Positions 9,656-17,861 of a DNA stretch of 34,245 nt are shown here, in pieces. Location: positions 1 to 34,245 of the forward strand of contig CAMBOH010000012.1 in NCBI GenBank assembly GCA_945869305.1. Direction: 5' to 3'. The notes below the pieces were generated by a model. It searched no databases. It worked only from the letters and a program-made list of their open reading frames with translations, and was not told where the DNA came from. Within the stretch, counting starts at the first letter, position 1. Each line of letters opens with the position of its first letter. Both the position numbers and the translations under genes were made by a program. This DNA is from an uncultured bacterium. Lineage in GTDB: Bacteria > Bacteroidota > Bacteroidia > Bacteroidales > Bacteroidaceae.

Positions 9656-10255
9656 ATGAAGATATTCAGATGGGTGCCCGATGAGGCCACCGACGGCACA
9701 TCCCCCAATCACCCTTTCACGGTGTTGACATTGCCCGACACCACCTTGCTGCCCCCCAAACGGCCCTTCTTTGTGCCCGACCACACGCAGCAGTGCGAAG
9801 CCACCCTTTGCGTGGCCTTGCGCATCGACCGCCTGGGCCGCAGCATTGCCGCGCGCTTTGCCCACCGCTATTATAAAGCGTCGCAAGCCTGTGTGGCCGT
9901 CCACTTCATAGCCCGCGACGAGTGGCAGCGTTGCCGGCAGCTCCGCTTGCCTTGGAGCAGTGCCATGGCCTTCGACGATGCCGTGGCCTTGCCCGCCGCC
10001 GTACAAGCCGACCTTTCCGTGCTCGGCCAAGTGCAGTGGCAGGTGGGACAGGGAGAGCCTGTAGAGGTCAATCTGCCTACCGGCCTGTTTGCCCAGGCCG
10101 ACGAGTTGCTGGCCTACATCAGCCAGTTACACACCTTGCGTCAGGGCGACTTGCTGCTCATGCCGCTGTCCGCTGCTGCCCAACCGGCGGTGCCCGACAC
10201 CTCAGTGTGCATTTGCTCGCAGGGCATCACCCTGTTGCAGTTCAACATCAAATAG
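9656..10255 (+). CDS. Degenerate fumarylacetoacetate hydrolase (FAH) family protein
   Basis: A 199-aa cytoplasmic protein (no signal peptide) that aligns by eye with small Bacteroidales FAH-fold proteins: a Leu-Pro-Pro-Lys segment before PFFVPD, then CEATLCVALRIDRLG, RFAHRYY, VHFIARDEWQ and LPWSSAMAFDDA. In active FAH-fold enzymes the corresponding blocks usually carry a Glu-x-Glu pair and an Asp before the F-x-ARD block, which hold the metal. Here the pair reads E48-x-T50 and the Asp position is H83, so metal-dependent hydrolysis looks lost. The N-terminal GRNY-type block is also unrecognisable. It lies 32 bp after sprA and 30 bp before porU, so it is almost certainly co-transcribed. From memory, P. 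gingivalis has a FAH-family gene just before porU too. The frame is open upstream of 9656 inside sprA, but that extension is out of frame with SprA and discarded. Confidence 0.75.
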   Translation: MKIFRWVPDEATDGTSPNHPFTVLTLPDTTLLPPKRPFFVPDHTQQCEATLCVALRIDRLGRSIAARFAHRYYKASQACVAVHFIARDEWQRCRQLRLPWSSAMAFDDAVALPAAVQADLSVLGQVQWQVGQGEPVEVNLPTGLFAQADELLAYISQLHTLRQGDLLLMPLSAAAQPAVPDTSVCICSQGITLLQFNIK

Positions 10256-10285
10256 CATTCACTCACGCCGAAAACCATAGTCCAC

Positions 10286-13200
10286 ATGAACCTATCCACG
10301 ATATTCAAGAGTCTGTTTGTCTCTCTGGGCATCCTGGCCGCAGCCGGTCCGCTGCAGGCGCAGCAGTTGCCAGTCACACAGATGCAGCTGAATTTGGGCA
10401 GGCTGCTTCCAACCGATTCCGTCCAAATCTATTTGGAATATCCCGAACTCACGCCCCTCGACCGTGTCAGGCAGAAGCAGCTTCAGGCGCAAGGCTTTGT
10501 GCCCGGCCACGACGTGCAGCTCTCCATCTATAAGGGAGTGAGCCGCGGCGAGACCCTGGCCGATGTGAGCTTCGTGCCCATCGTCCAGCGTAACGGAAGG
10601 TGGTATGAGGTCTCGCGTTACGAGCTGAGGACGCGCCACGTCGGTCCTTCCCTTTCGCCCGCCCAGCGCACCATGGTTCGGGCCATGCAGGTGGCAGAGG
10701 CCGCTTCGCGCTATGCCAGTCACTCCGTACTGGCCCAGGGCAAGTGGGTGAAGATTCAGGTGACGGCCGAAGGCATCTACCAGCTGAACGATGCCGACTT
10801 GCAGAAAATGGGTTTTGCCGACCCCGCCAAAGTGCGCCTCTACGGCTATGGCGGCCGTTTGCTGCCCGACAACTTCAGCTTCGAAGGGGCTGATGCGCTG
10901 ATTGACGACCTGAACGAAGTGCCCCTCTACCGCCGCAACGGTTCGAGCCTCTTCTTTGCCGAGGGATTGGTGCGGCACAGCGACACGGGCGCTTTCAGCC
11001 GCAACACCTTTGCCAACGGCAGCTGCTATTTCCTCACCGAAGCCACCGAGGGGCAACAACCCGCTGCGTGGCAGGTGCTCGACATCCCGGCCGAGACAGG
11101 CACGACGGTCGATGAGGTAGGTGCCTGGGCCCTGATCGACAACGACCAGTACGTGTGGTATGGCGGCGGACGCGACTTCTATGACAACAACGAGCTGCAG
11201 GGCGGACACCGCTTCAAGCTCTCGCTGCCCGGATATGTGGGTGGCGACTGCCAGGTGTGGTTCGACCTGAGCGCACAAAACGCTTCGGCCACCACCGTGG
11301 CCACCATCGACCATGAGAACAGCGGTACACAGGTGGCCAAGTTCAACATATCGCTGTATGGCGAAGGCGAGTCGGCCCATGGCTATCGCGGCAGCTTCAC
11401 CGCGCCGCTCACAGGCGACGACCGCTTCAACATCACTACCACCAGCACCGGACGCCTCAACTATCTGTACGCTCCCTATCGTCAGCACCTGCGCACCGAT
11501 TGCACCACCCATGCGTTCAGCCCGGCCACACAGGGCAGTGTCGTCCTGCAGGTCGGGGCTGCCACGGCCAACACGCGCGTCTGGCAGTTGGGCGATGCCC
11601 GGCAGGCTGTGGCCGAGTTGCCCGGCAGGCTCAGCGGCGACACCTATACGGCCCAATCGCCCGACGGCACGTGCCGCTTCGTGTGTGTCGATGTGGCCGG
11701 CACTTATCCCACACCGCAGGTGGTCGGCACGGTGGCCAATCAGGACCTGCACGCCGATGCCAACCTTGACTACGTGATTGTGATACCCGCCTCGGGCCGT
11801 TTTGCCAGTCAGGCCGAACGTTTGGCTGAGGCCCACCGCACACGGAGCGGAATGCGGGTGAAGGTCGTGCGGGCCGACCAGCTCTTCAACGAGTTTTCGT
11901 CGGGCACACCCGATGCCGCCGCCTATCGCCGTTACATGAAGATGCTCTACGACCGGGCTGCCACTGCCGACGACCAGCCGCGCTACCTCCTGCTCTTTGG
12001 CAACTGTACCTACGACAACCGCATGGTTACCTCCGACTGGCGGGGCGTTTCGCCCGACGAATACCTCTTGGCCTACGAGCGCAACGACCAGGAGACCTAT
12101 ATGAACACCAACTATTCGGTCGGCACGCTCCACAGCTATGTGACCGACGACTATTTCGGCTTCCTCGATGATGGCGAGGGGGTGCGCATGAATGCCGAAA
12201 AGCTTGACCTGGGCATAGGCCGTTTCCTCTGCCAGACCGATGAAGAGGCCGCCTGGTTGGTTGACCAGGCCATTGACTACATGAACGGGAAGCAGGCCGG
12301 GGCCTGGCAGAACCAGATGTGGGCAGTGGGCGATACCGGCGACGAAAACCTCCACATGAACGATGCCCAGAAGGTGGCCGACCAGGTCGGGAAGGATGCT
12401 GGCGAGAACTTCCTCTTGCGCCGTATCTTCCCCGACATCTACACCGTCACCCAGGAGGCCAAGGGAGCCACCTATCCCGAAGCCACCGAAAAGCTCAAGC
12501 AGGCCATGCAGCATGGCGCGCTGGTGTTCAACTACAACGGCCACGGAAGCCCAGACCGCATTTCCCACAAGTTTCTGCTGAACAAGGAGGAGATGCTGGC
12601 CAACGAGAGTGAGGCCCGCCCCGTCTGGATTTTCGCTTCGTGCGAAATCACGCCCTACGACCAGGTGTGCCAGGACATGGGCCGCAATGCCCTGTACTGT
12701 CCCGGCGGCCCTGCCGTGGCGGTGCTCTGTGCCTCCCGTTCGGTCTATGCCAACTATAACCGTGCGCTCAACATGGGCTTCGTCCACTTTGCCTTCAGCA
12801 AGGATGCCGATGGCCGCCGCTACACCTTGGGCGATGCCCTGCGTCTCACCAAGTGTGAGCTGCTGAAGAACACCACGGTGTCCATCGGCACTGACCAGAC
12901 GGTCAACAAGATGAAGTACGCGCTGCTGGGCGACCCGGCATTGACCTTGGCCTACCCCGATGCCGGCCTGCGTGTCGACAGTGTGAACGGACAAGCCGTG
13001 TCGGGTGCTGATGCCCGCTTCACCCTGCCCATTGGCAGCAAGGTGCGGCTCAGCGGATCGGTAGTCCAGGAGGACGGCGAGACAGTCGACACCCAGTTCA
13101 ACGGAGGCCTTTCCGCCACCGTGCTGGCACCGCTTCAGACCCTCACCTGCAAGGGAGCGGGCAACAGCAAGGTGTCGCCGTTGGTCTACACCGACTACAC

Positions 13201-14044
13201 CAATACCATCTACGAGGGCGAGGTGGCAGTCGTCGACGGGCGGTTCACAGTCGAATTTGTCGTGCCTCGCGGACTTACGTTCAGCGATGAGGCCAGCGTC
13301 GTGTCGCTCTATGCAGCCGACCGCGAGGCAGGCCGCTACCTGAACGGCCGCTTTGCCCAGTGCAACTTCAGCGGTACGGCCCCCAGCCAGACCCCCGATG
13401 TCGAGGGCCCCGAAATATACCTCTACATCAACCGTCCAGACTTTGTCGACGGAGCGACAGTAGGCCGCGACGCCTCCTTCTTCTATGCCGCTGTGTCCGA
13501 CACCTCGGGCATATCCATGATAACGGGCAATCTGGGCCACGACATGGAAATGTGGTTCGACAACGACCCCTCGACGGTGCAGCGCATGAACAACTGGTTC
13601 AGCTTCGAGCTGGGTTCCTACCAGCAGGGCTTGGTGTCTTATCCGCTGCCCGAACTCTCTCCGGGACTCCACACCATCAGTTTCCGTGCATGGGACGTGT
13701 TTGACAATGCCACCACTGCCACCTTGCAGTTCCGCATGACCGACCAGTCCGCCCCCACGTTCGATGTGCGCGCCACACCAGCCAACCCGACCACCTCCAC
13801 CCGCTTCGTCACCGTGTTCTCCACCTTCGACCAGCAGGCGTCGCAGGTGCGCACAGAAGTCTACGACGTGTTGGGCCGGCGCGTGTGGCATGCCGAACAG
13901 CAGGTCGCTGCGGGCAATGCCTATGCAGCCGAGAGCTGGAACCTGTGTGACTATGCCGGCAACCGCCTGGATAGCGGTGTCTACTTCTACCGCAGCGTAG
14001 TCAACGGCAAGGAGACCGGCACGCGCCGGCTCCTGCTCAGGTAA
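10286..14044 (+). CDS. porU: T9SS sortase PorU (C25-family peptidase)
   Basis: A 1252-aa exported cysteine peptidase of the gingipain family (C25). PorU is the surface sortase of T9SS: it cleaves the C-terminal signal from cargo arriving on PorV and links the cargo to A-LPS. A signal peptide is clear (about 1-25, ending LQAQQ). The catalytic pair is visible as H753 in NYNGHGSPD and C786 in IFASCEITP. The last ~90 residues (from about 1164) form a T9SS C-terminal domain: VYDVLGRRVW, then a W-x-L-C-D-x-AGNRLDSGVYFYR block and a basic end (GTRRLLLR). PorU is known to carry such a domain and to keep it. It is followed by porV, its functional partner. The gene avoids TTA, CTA and TCA codons so strongly that the complementary strand is open along its whole length. 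Confidence 0.96.
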   Translation: MNLSTIFKSLFVSLGILAAAGPLQAQQLPVTQMQLNLGRLLPTDSVQIYLEYPELTPLDRVRQKQLQAQGFVPGHDVQLSIYKGVSRGETLADVSFVPIVQRNGRWYEVSRYELRTRHVGPSLSPAQRTMVRAMQVAEAASRYASHSVLAQGKWVKIQVTAEGIYQLNDADLQKMGFADPAKVRLYGYGGRLLPDNFSFEGADALIDDLNEVPLYRRNGSSLFFAEGLVRHSDTGAFSRNTFANGSCYFLTEATEGQQPAAWQVLDIPAETGTTVDEVGAWALIDNDQYVWYGGGRDFYDNNELQGGHRFKLSLPGYVGGDCQVWFDLSAQNASATTVATIDHENSGTQVAKFNISLYGEGESAHGYRGSFTAPLTGDDRFNITTTSTGRLNYLYAPYRQHLRTDCTTHAFSPATQGSVVLQVGAATANTRVWQLGDARQAVAELPGRLSGDTYTAQSPDGTCRFVCVDVAGTYPTPQVVGTVANQDLHADANLDYVIVIPASGRFASQAERLAEAHRTRSGMRVKVVRADQLFNEFSSGTPDAAAYRRYMKMLYDRAATADDQPRYLLLFGNCTYDNRMVTSDWRGVSPDEYLLAYERNDQETYMNTNYSVGTLHSYVTDDYFGFLDDGEGVRMNAEKLDLGIGRFLCQTDEEAAWLVDQAIDYMNGKQAGAWQNQMWAVGDTGDENLHMNDAQKVADQVGKDAGENFLLRRIFPDIYTVTQEAKGATYPEATEKLKQAMQHGALVFNYNGHGSPDRISHKFLLNKEEMLANESEARPVWIFASCEITPYDQVCQDMGRNALYCPGGPAVAVLCASRSVYANYNRALNMGFVHFAFSKDADGRRYTLGDALRLTKCELLKNTTVSIGTDQTVNKMKYALLGDPALTLAYPDAGLRVDSVNGQAVSGADARFTLPIGSKVRLSGSVVQEDGETVDTQFNGGLSATVLAPLQTLTCKGAGNSKVSPLVYTDYTNTIYEGEVAVVDGRFTVEFVVPRGLTFSDEASVVSLYAADREAGRYLNGRFAQCNFSGTAPSQTPDVEGPEIYLYINRPDFVDGATVGRDASFFYAAVSDTSGISMITGNLGHDMEMWFDNDPSTVQRMNNWFSFELGSYQQGLVSYPLPELSPGLHTISFRAWDVFDNATTATLQFRMTDQSAPTFDVRATPANPTTSTRFVTVFSTFDQQASQVRTEVYDVLGRRVWHAEQQVAAGNAYAAESWNLCDYAGNRLDSGVYFYRSVVNGKETGTRRLLLR

Positions 14045-14155
14045 GGCTCCGCGCTCCATTGAGATTCATCCGTACACAAACAGCCTATCAAACAGCCATC
14101 CATACCGCACGCTGGTGCCTGCGGGCATCCGTGCAGAAACATTCAACACCAACCT

Positions 14156-15316
14156 ATGCAAAATTTCAAATTCACACTGCTATGCGCCCTGTGCCTTGTC
14201 GCCGTGCAGGGAGTGCGTGCCGAAGACGAAGTGCGCGACCAGTTCAATCCTGTGCGCACGGCTGTCGTGTCGCAAACCATAGCCCCCGATGCCCGAGCCG
14301 GCGGTATGGGCGATGTAGGTGCGGCCACCGACCCCGATGTCCATTCCCAGTATTGGAATCCGGCCAAATACCCCTTCACCATTTCGCGGGCAGGCTTCGC
14401 CGTGAACTACACCCCCTGGTTGCGCAAGCTCACCACGGGTATCGCCCTGCTCGATGCCGTGGGCTATGTGCGTCTGGGCGACTATCAGGCCCTCAGTGCC
14501 TCCTTGCGCTACTTCACCTTGGGTGAGGTGACCGCTGAAGATGCCATGACCGTCAAGCCCTATGAGTTCGGTCTCGACGTGGCCTATTCGCGTATGCTCA
14601 GCGAGACCTTCTCGGCCTCGGTCGGCCTGCGTTACCTCTATTCCGACATAACCGGACACTACGACGATAACACCACGGCGGGTTCGGCCGTAGCAGCCGA
14701 CATAGCCCTCTACCACACGGGCTATCTCATGATGGGGGCACGCGAGTGTCAGTTGTCGTGGGGCTTGAACGTCAACAACATCGGCAGCAAGATTTCCTAT
14801 GGCGACGACCGCTCCTATTTCATTCCCACCAATCTGAGACTCGGCTTGAGCTACCTTGTGCCGCTCGACGAGTACAACCGCATCAGCTTCAGTGCCGATG
14901 CCAACAAGCTGCTCGTGCCCTCCATGCCCCTGCAGCGGGCCGACGAACTCGACGAAGACTACCAGCAGAGGCTTGACGACGAATACTACAACCAGTCGTC
15001 CATCAGTGGCATATTCAAGAGCTTCGGCGACTCGGAGCGCGGCTTCAAGGGCGAGCTGGAGGAAATCCAGTGGAGCATCGGTGCCGAGTATACCTACAAC
15101 GACAAGTTCACGCTGCGTGCAGGCTATCACCACGAGAGCAAGATGCAGGGCAACCGCAAGTATGCCACGGTCGGTGCCGGTTTCCGTCTCAACGTGCTCA
15201 GTGTCGATGCCGGCTATGTCATTGCCACAGAGCCGAGCAATCCCCTCGACCAGACCTTGCGTGTCAGCCTGTCGTTTGACATGGACGGCATCCGCGAAAT
15301 CTTCGGCCGCCGTTAG
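14156..15316 (+). CDS. porV: T9SS outer-membrane shuttle protein PorV (LptO)
   Basis: A 386-aa outer-membrane barrel of the PorV/LptO family (FadL-like fold). PorV binds cargo C-terminal domains as they leave SprA and carries them to the PorU sortase. The signal peptide runs to about residue 22 (VQGVRA before EDEV). The mature start has the family signature: FNPVRTAVVSQTIAPDARAG, then GGMGDVGAATDPDVHSQYWN with the typical asparagine-rich turn. The C-terminus ends LRVSLSFDMDGIREIFGRR, a closing strand followed by a short tail. It lies 111 bp after porU. This longer gap contains no clear promoter, so it probably belongs to the same transcript. Length fits the family. Confidence 0.95.
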   Translation: MQNFKFTLLCALCLVAVQGVRAEDEVRDQFNPVRTAVVSQTIAPDARAGGMGDVGAATDPDVHSQYWNPAKYPFTISRAGFAVNYTPWLRKLTTGIALLDAVGYVRLGDYQALSASLRYFTLGEVTAEDAMTVKPYEFGLDVAYSRMLSETFSASVGLRYLYSDITGHYDDNTTAGSAVAADIALYHTGYLMMGARECQLSWGLNVNNIGSKISYGDDRSYFIPTNLRLGLSYLVPLDEYNRISFSADANKLLVPSMPLQRADELDEDYQQRLDDEYYNQSSISGIFKSFGDSERGFKGELEEIQWSIGAEYTYNDKFTLRAGYHHESKMQGNRKYATVGAGFRLNVLSVDAGYVIATEPSNPLDQTLRVSLSFDMDGIREIFGRR

Positions 15317-15376
15317 TCTGCCGCCCTCAGTCAGTCGCGACGCCAATCTGTTTTTCTCACCAGCATCTCAAACCCT

Positions 15377-15856
15377 ATGAACATACGAGTAGGAATGGGC
15401 TTCGATGTCCATCAGCTTCAGCCCGGCCTTCCCCTGTGGTTAGGCGGCATACAGATACCCCACACCCACGGTCTCTTGGGCCATAGCGACGCCGACGTGC
15501 TCATCCACGCCCTGTGTGACGCCCTGTTGGGCGCAGCCTCCCTGCGCGATATAGGCTGGCACTTCCCCGACACCGCAGCCGAATATGCCGGCATACGCAG
15601 CACGCGCCTGCTGGAAGCCACCATGCGCCTGCTTGACGAGCGTGGCTGGCATCTGGTCAATGCCGATGTCACCGTCATGGCCCAGCAGCCCAAGCTGTCG
15701 CCTCACATTGAATCCATGCGGGCCATGCTGGCCCCCATCCTGAAGGTTGACCTCGATGGGGTCAGCATCAAGGCCACAACCACCGAAAAGCTCGGCTTCA
15801 CCGGCCGTGGCGAGGGCATAGCCGCCCAGGCTGTGGTGCTCATAAGCCGCGACTGA
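15377..15856 (+). CDS. ispF: 2-C-methyl-D-erythritol 2,4-cyclodiphosphate synthase (IspF)
   Basis: A 159-aa trimeric enzyme (EC 4.6.1.12) of the non-mevalonate isoprenoid pathway; it cyclises CDP-methylerythritol 2-phosphate with release of CMP, in the cytoplasm. The metal ligands are D10 and H12 in GFDVHQL and H44 in DVLIHALCDAL, matching D8, H10 and H42 of E. coli IspF. The HSDADV motif (36-41) and the C-terminal TTTEKLGFTGRGEGIAAQA signature are intact. It is last in the + strand run, 60 bp after porV, and is followed by a strong hairpin. It serves isoprenoid synthesis, not secretion, so its place here reflects conserved neighbourhood (a porV-ispF pair is also recalled from P. gingivalis). 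Confidence 0.97.
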   Translation: MNIRVGMGFDVHQLQPGLPLWLGGIQIPHTHGLLGHSDADVLIHALCDALLGAASLRDIGWHFPDTAAEYAGIRSTRLLEATMRLLDERGWHLVNADVTVMAQQPKLSPHIESMRAMLAPILKVDLDGVSIKATTTEKLGFTGRGEGIAAQAVVLISRD

Positions 15857-15869
15857 CAGGGCCGCTTGG

Positions 15870-15921
15870 TTCATGCGTAATACATCATGTACAATGCAGG
15901 CCGGATGCCTGCGCTCCCAGT
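15870..15921 (+). repeat. Dispersed intergenic repeat, copy B (ATGCCTGCGCTCCC family)
   Basis: TTCATGCGTAATACATC, then TGTACAATGCAGGCCGGATG and CCTGCGCTCCCAGT. The front matches 24616-24626 (TTCATGCGTA) and 831-847; the core matches 19481-19507 in reverse, and 24655-24672. It ends 12 bp before the terminator hairpin. Confidence 0.65.
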
Positions 15922-15933
15922 GAGCCAACAAAG

Positions 15934-15967
15934 AAGCCCAGCCTCAGGATTTCCTGAGGCTGGGCTT
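15934..15967. terminator. Bidirectional terminator between ispF and the convergent beta-barrel gene
   Basis: A perfect inverted repeat, AAGCCCAGCCTCAGGA / TCCTGAGGCTGGGCTT, 16 bp per arm with a two-base centre (the real loop must open a pair or two). It lies between converging genes (ispF on +, 16013-16891 on -). Read on the - strand the hairpin is followed by the T-rich TTCTTTGTT, so it should work best for the sigma-factor operon, and adequately for the T9SS run. Confidence 0.85.
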
Positions 15968-16012
15968 GTCGTTACAACTCAGCATGTGGTTTGTTCAATT
16001 CGGCATGTGGGT

Positions 16013-16891
16013 TCAGAGCCCGAAGTTGATGCCTGTTGAGAAGGGGGTGAAGCTGGGGCCCCATTCGGTGTTCAGAACCTTGCAGGGCGAGTACTTGGCG
16101 TAGAAGCCTATGCCCCTCCAGCGCAGGCGGAGCATGAAGTCGGGCGTTACGCGCTGCTCGTGGAGCCGCTTTTCGGTAGTGAGCACCTTCTGCATGACTG
16201 TCGTGCCGGGCAGCAGGGTCTCGTTGGCTGCGCGGTAGCGCGTCTTGACCGAGGCGTAGGTGTTGAGGTTGAAGATTACGCCGAGGTCGACGGCAATGTC
16301 CTGGGTGATGTCGGCGCTTGCTATGACGGGAATGCCGAGGCTGAACACCTTGATGCGCGAAAAGTCGATGTGTTTGGCCTCTTCGGGATAGGGAGCGATG
16401 ACGAGCTGGTCTGACTCGTCCTTCACAAAGCGGTTGCGGCCGGTCATGCGGAAGTTCTTCCAGTTCAGCTCCAAGCCCACCGACAGGTAGGAATTCTGCC
16501 GGCGGCTATACCAGCGGTGGCAGATGGGCGAGAAGCCGATTTCCCATGAAGAGCCCATGTCGATGTCCATGCCCTGCGGCGCGCCGAAGGCGTTGACCAG
16601 ACCGAAGTGGAAGTTGCCGAAGTCCCATTTATACGTGTGCTTGCGGCGTTTGCACGGTGTGAGGAGGGAATCGGCCAGCGCACGGTCCACTCCCGTGTAG
16701 TGCATGGTGAAGAGTGTGTCCTTGTCCCTGCCTTCGATGCGCAGCAGGATGTTTCCGTCCTTTTCCTGCATCAGCACGCGCTGGGCATTGTGAAGGTCGA
16801 TGATGGTGTCGTTCACAGCGTTTTTCACGGAGTGGGCCTGTGCCTGCATGGCTGTGAGCAGGAACAGAAAGGTGATGAGGTTTCGTATCAT
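16013..16891 (-). CDS. Exported outer-membrane beta-barrel-like protein (paralogue 1)
   Basis: A 292-aa protein of unknown function with a signal peptide (to about residue 19, MQAQA before HSV), many alternating aromatic strands, and a C-terminus ending TPFSTGINFGL, as in outer-membrane barrels of the PorT-like class. It is a paralogue of the gene just upstream (16936-17799): both have an N-terminal DTI(I/V)... region with a run of Asp/Val/Gly, a DQL/GQL...PYPE block followed by a strand with SLGIPV or SLPIRY, and a C-terminal G-F/I-Y-x-(K/Q)-Y-(S/T)-P-x-K motif. It is the last gene of the ECF sigma unit, 44 bp after its paralogue and 45 bp before the terminator. No enzymatic motif is visible; a structural, sensing or transport role is possible. 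Confidence 0.75.
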   Translation of the reverse strand: MIRNLITFLFLLTAMQAQAHSVKNAVNDTIIDLHNAQRVLMQEKDGNILLRIEGRDKDTLFTMHYTGVDRALADSLLTPCKRRKHTYKWDFGNFHFGLVNAFGAPQGMDIDMGSSWEIGFSPICHRWYSRRQNSYLSVGLELNWKNFRMTGRNRFVKDESDQLVIAPYPEEAKHIDFSRIKVFSLGIPVIASADITQDIAVDLGVIFNLNTYASVKTRYRAANETLLPGTTVMQKVLTTEKRLHEQRVTPDFMLRLRWRGIGFYAKYSPCKVLNTEWGPSFTPFSTGINFGL

Positions 16892-16935
16892 GATGGATAA
16901 TCGTTGGGTTGGGGAGAGGGGGAGGAATGAATCGT

Positions 16936-17799
16936 TTAGAGCAGCACGCCGATGGTGAGCATCTGGTAGTGGGCGGGTGCAGGTTCGCTGAAGAGCTTGG
17001 TCGGTGTGTATTGCAGGTAGATGCCGCTATAGCTCTTGTAGCGCACGCCGAGGCGGAAGCTTATGCCAAAGTCGTTGTAGGCCAGCCCCTTGGACTTGTA
17101 ACTGTACTCCTTGTTGTCGAGCTTGTAGCTATAGCTCACCCTGGGGCTGAGGTTCAGTGTGGGCATGGCAGCGAGGTTGATCCACATGTTGCCAAACCTG
17201 TGGTGGTAACGGATGGGCAGCGAGAGCGTACTGTAGAAAATGTGTGAGCGGTGACTGCCGGAGCCTTCGGGGTAGGGAGTTGTGGAGAGCTGTCCGTCAC
17301 GCTTGATCCACATCTGTCCAGTGTGCTGGCTCAGGATGTAGTCGTCAATGCCCAGGCCGATGGAGAAGGCATCGCGCCGGCCAGGCAGTGTGGCGCGTAC
17401 CTGCAGGAGTTCGCAGCCCAGATTGAAGGCATAGTGGAGGGGTGTGTTGCCTGTCTTGTCGAGGGGAATGCCCCAGCCGAAGTGCAGGTCGGTGCAGAGC
17501 AGTGCCCACTTCACCCGTCTCTTCTCGACATTCAGCAGGGGCAGCGTGAAGTTCCAGGACTTGGCGTGTTCGTCAATCTTCGAGAGGGCATCGGAGGAAT
17601 ACATCTTGGAGTACCTGAAGTAGTATTCGTCGTTGCCTTCAGAGCCGAAGACAGTCATTTGCGTCGTGGAGTCGGTTTCGGTAATCACTACGCTGTCAGG
17701 TCTCACTACCTTGACAATGGTATCGGCGGGACATAGGGGGTGAGCCGCCAGAGTCGTGACGAGACAGCTCCACAACAGGATTAGAGATAATCGTTTCAT
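16936..17799 (-). CDS. Exported outer-membrane beta-barrel-like protein (paralogue 2)
   Basis: A 287-aa exported protein with a signal peptide MKRLSLILLWSCLVTTLAA (then HPLCPADT). The frame stays open to 17865, but the ATG at 17799 gives the signal peptide and is preferred. The mature part begins with a DTIVKVVRPDSVVITE region, then strands typical of an outer-membrane barrel (DLHFGWGIPL, YSTLSLPIRYHHRFG, GIYLQYTPTKLF) and ends MLTIGVLL. It shares its layout and several motifs with the downstream neighbour, pointing to a tandem duplication that has since diverged. It stands fourth in the ECF sigma unit, 62 bp after the small exported protein. Function unknown; similar DTI-V-type proteins near ECF sigma genes are recalled from other Bacteroidales. 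Confidence 0.75.
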   Translation of the reverse strand: MKRLSLILLWSCLVTTLAAHPLCPADTIVKVVRPDSVVITETDSTTQMTVFGSEGNDEYYFRYSKMYSSDALSKIDEHAKSWNFTLPLLNVEKRRVKWALLCTDLHFGWGIPLDKTGNTPLHYAFNLGCELLQVRATLPGRRDAFSIGLGIDDYILSQHTGQMWIKRDGQLSTTPYPEGSGSHRSHIFYSTLSLPIRYHHRFGNMWINLAAMPTLNLSPRVSYSYKLDNKEYSYKSKGLAYNDFGISFRLGVRYKSYSGIYLQYTPTKLFSEPAPAHYQMLTIGVLL

Positions 17800-17861
17800 A
17801 GGATAAAAGAGTGAAGTTAGTGTAGATGCATGTTCGGGGAGGGGGCGGTGTGCTCGCCGGG

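Noticed and set aside
10292-14059. A 1255-codon open frame on the - strand covering porU
   Set aside because: It is in exact antisense register to porU, exists only because porU lacks TTA/CTA/TCA codons, and its product has no recognisable domain. PorU itself has a signal peptide, active site and C-terminal domain.
14180-15346. A 388-codon antisense frame over porV
   Set aside because: Same codon-register effect as for porU; no recognisable protein features, whereas porV is a clear family member.
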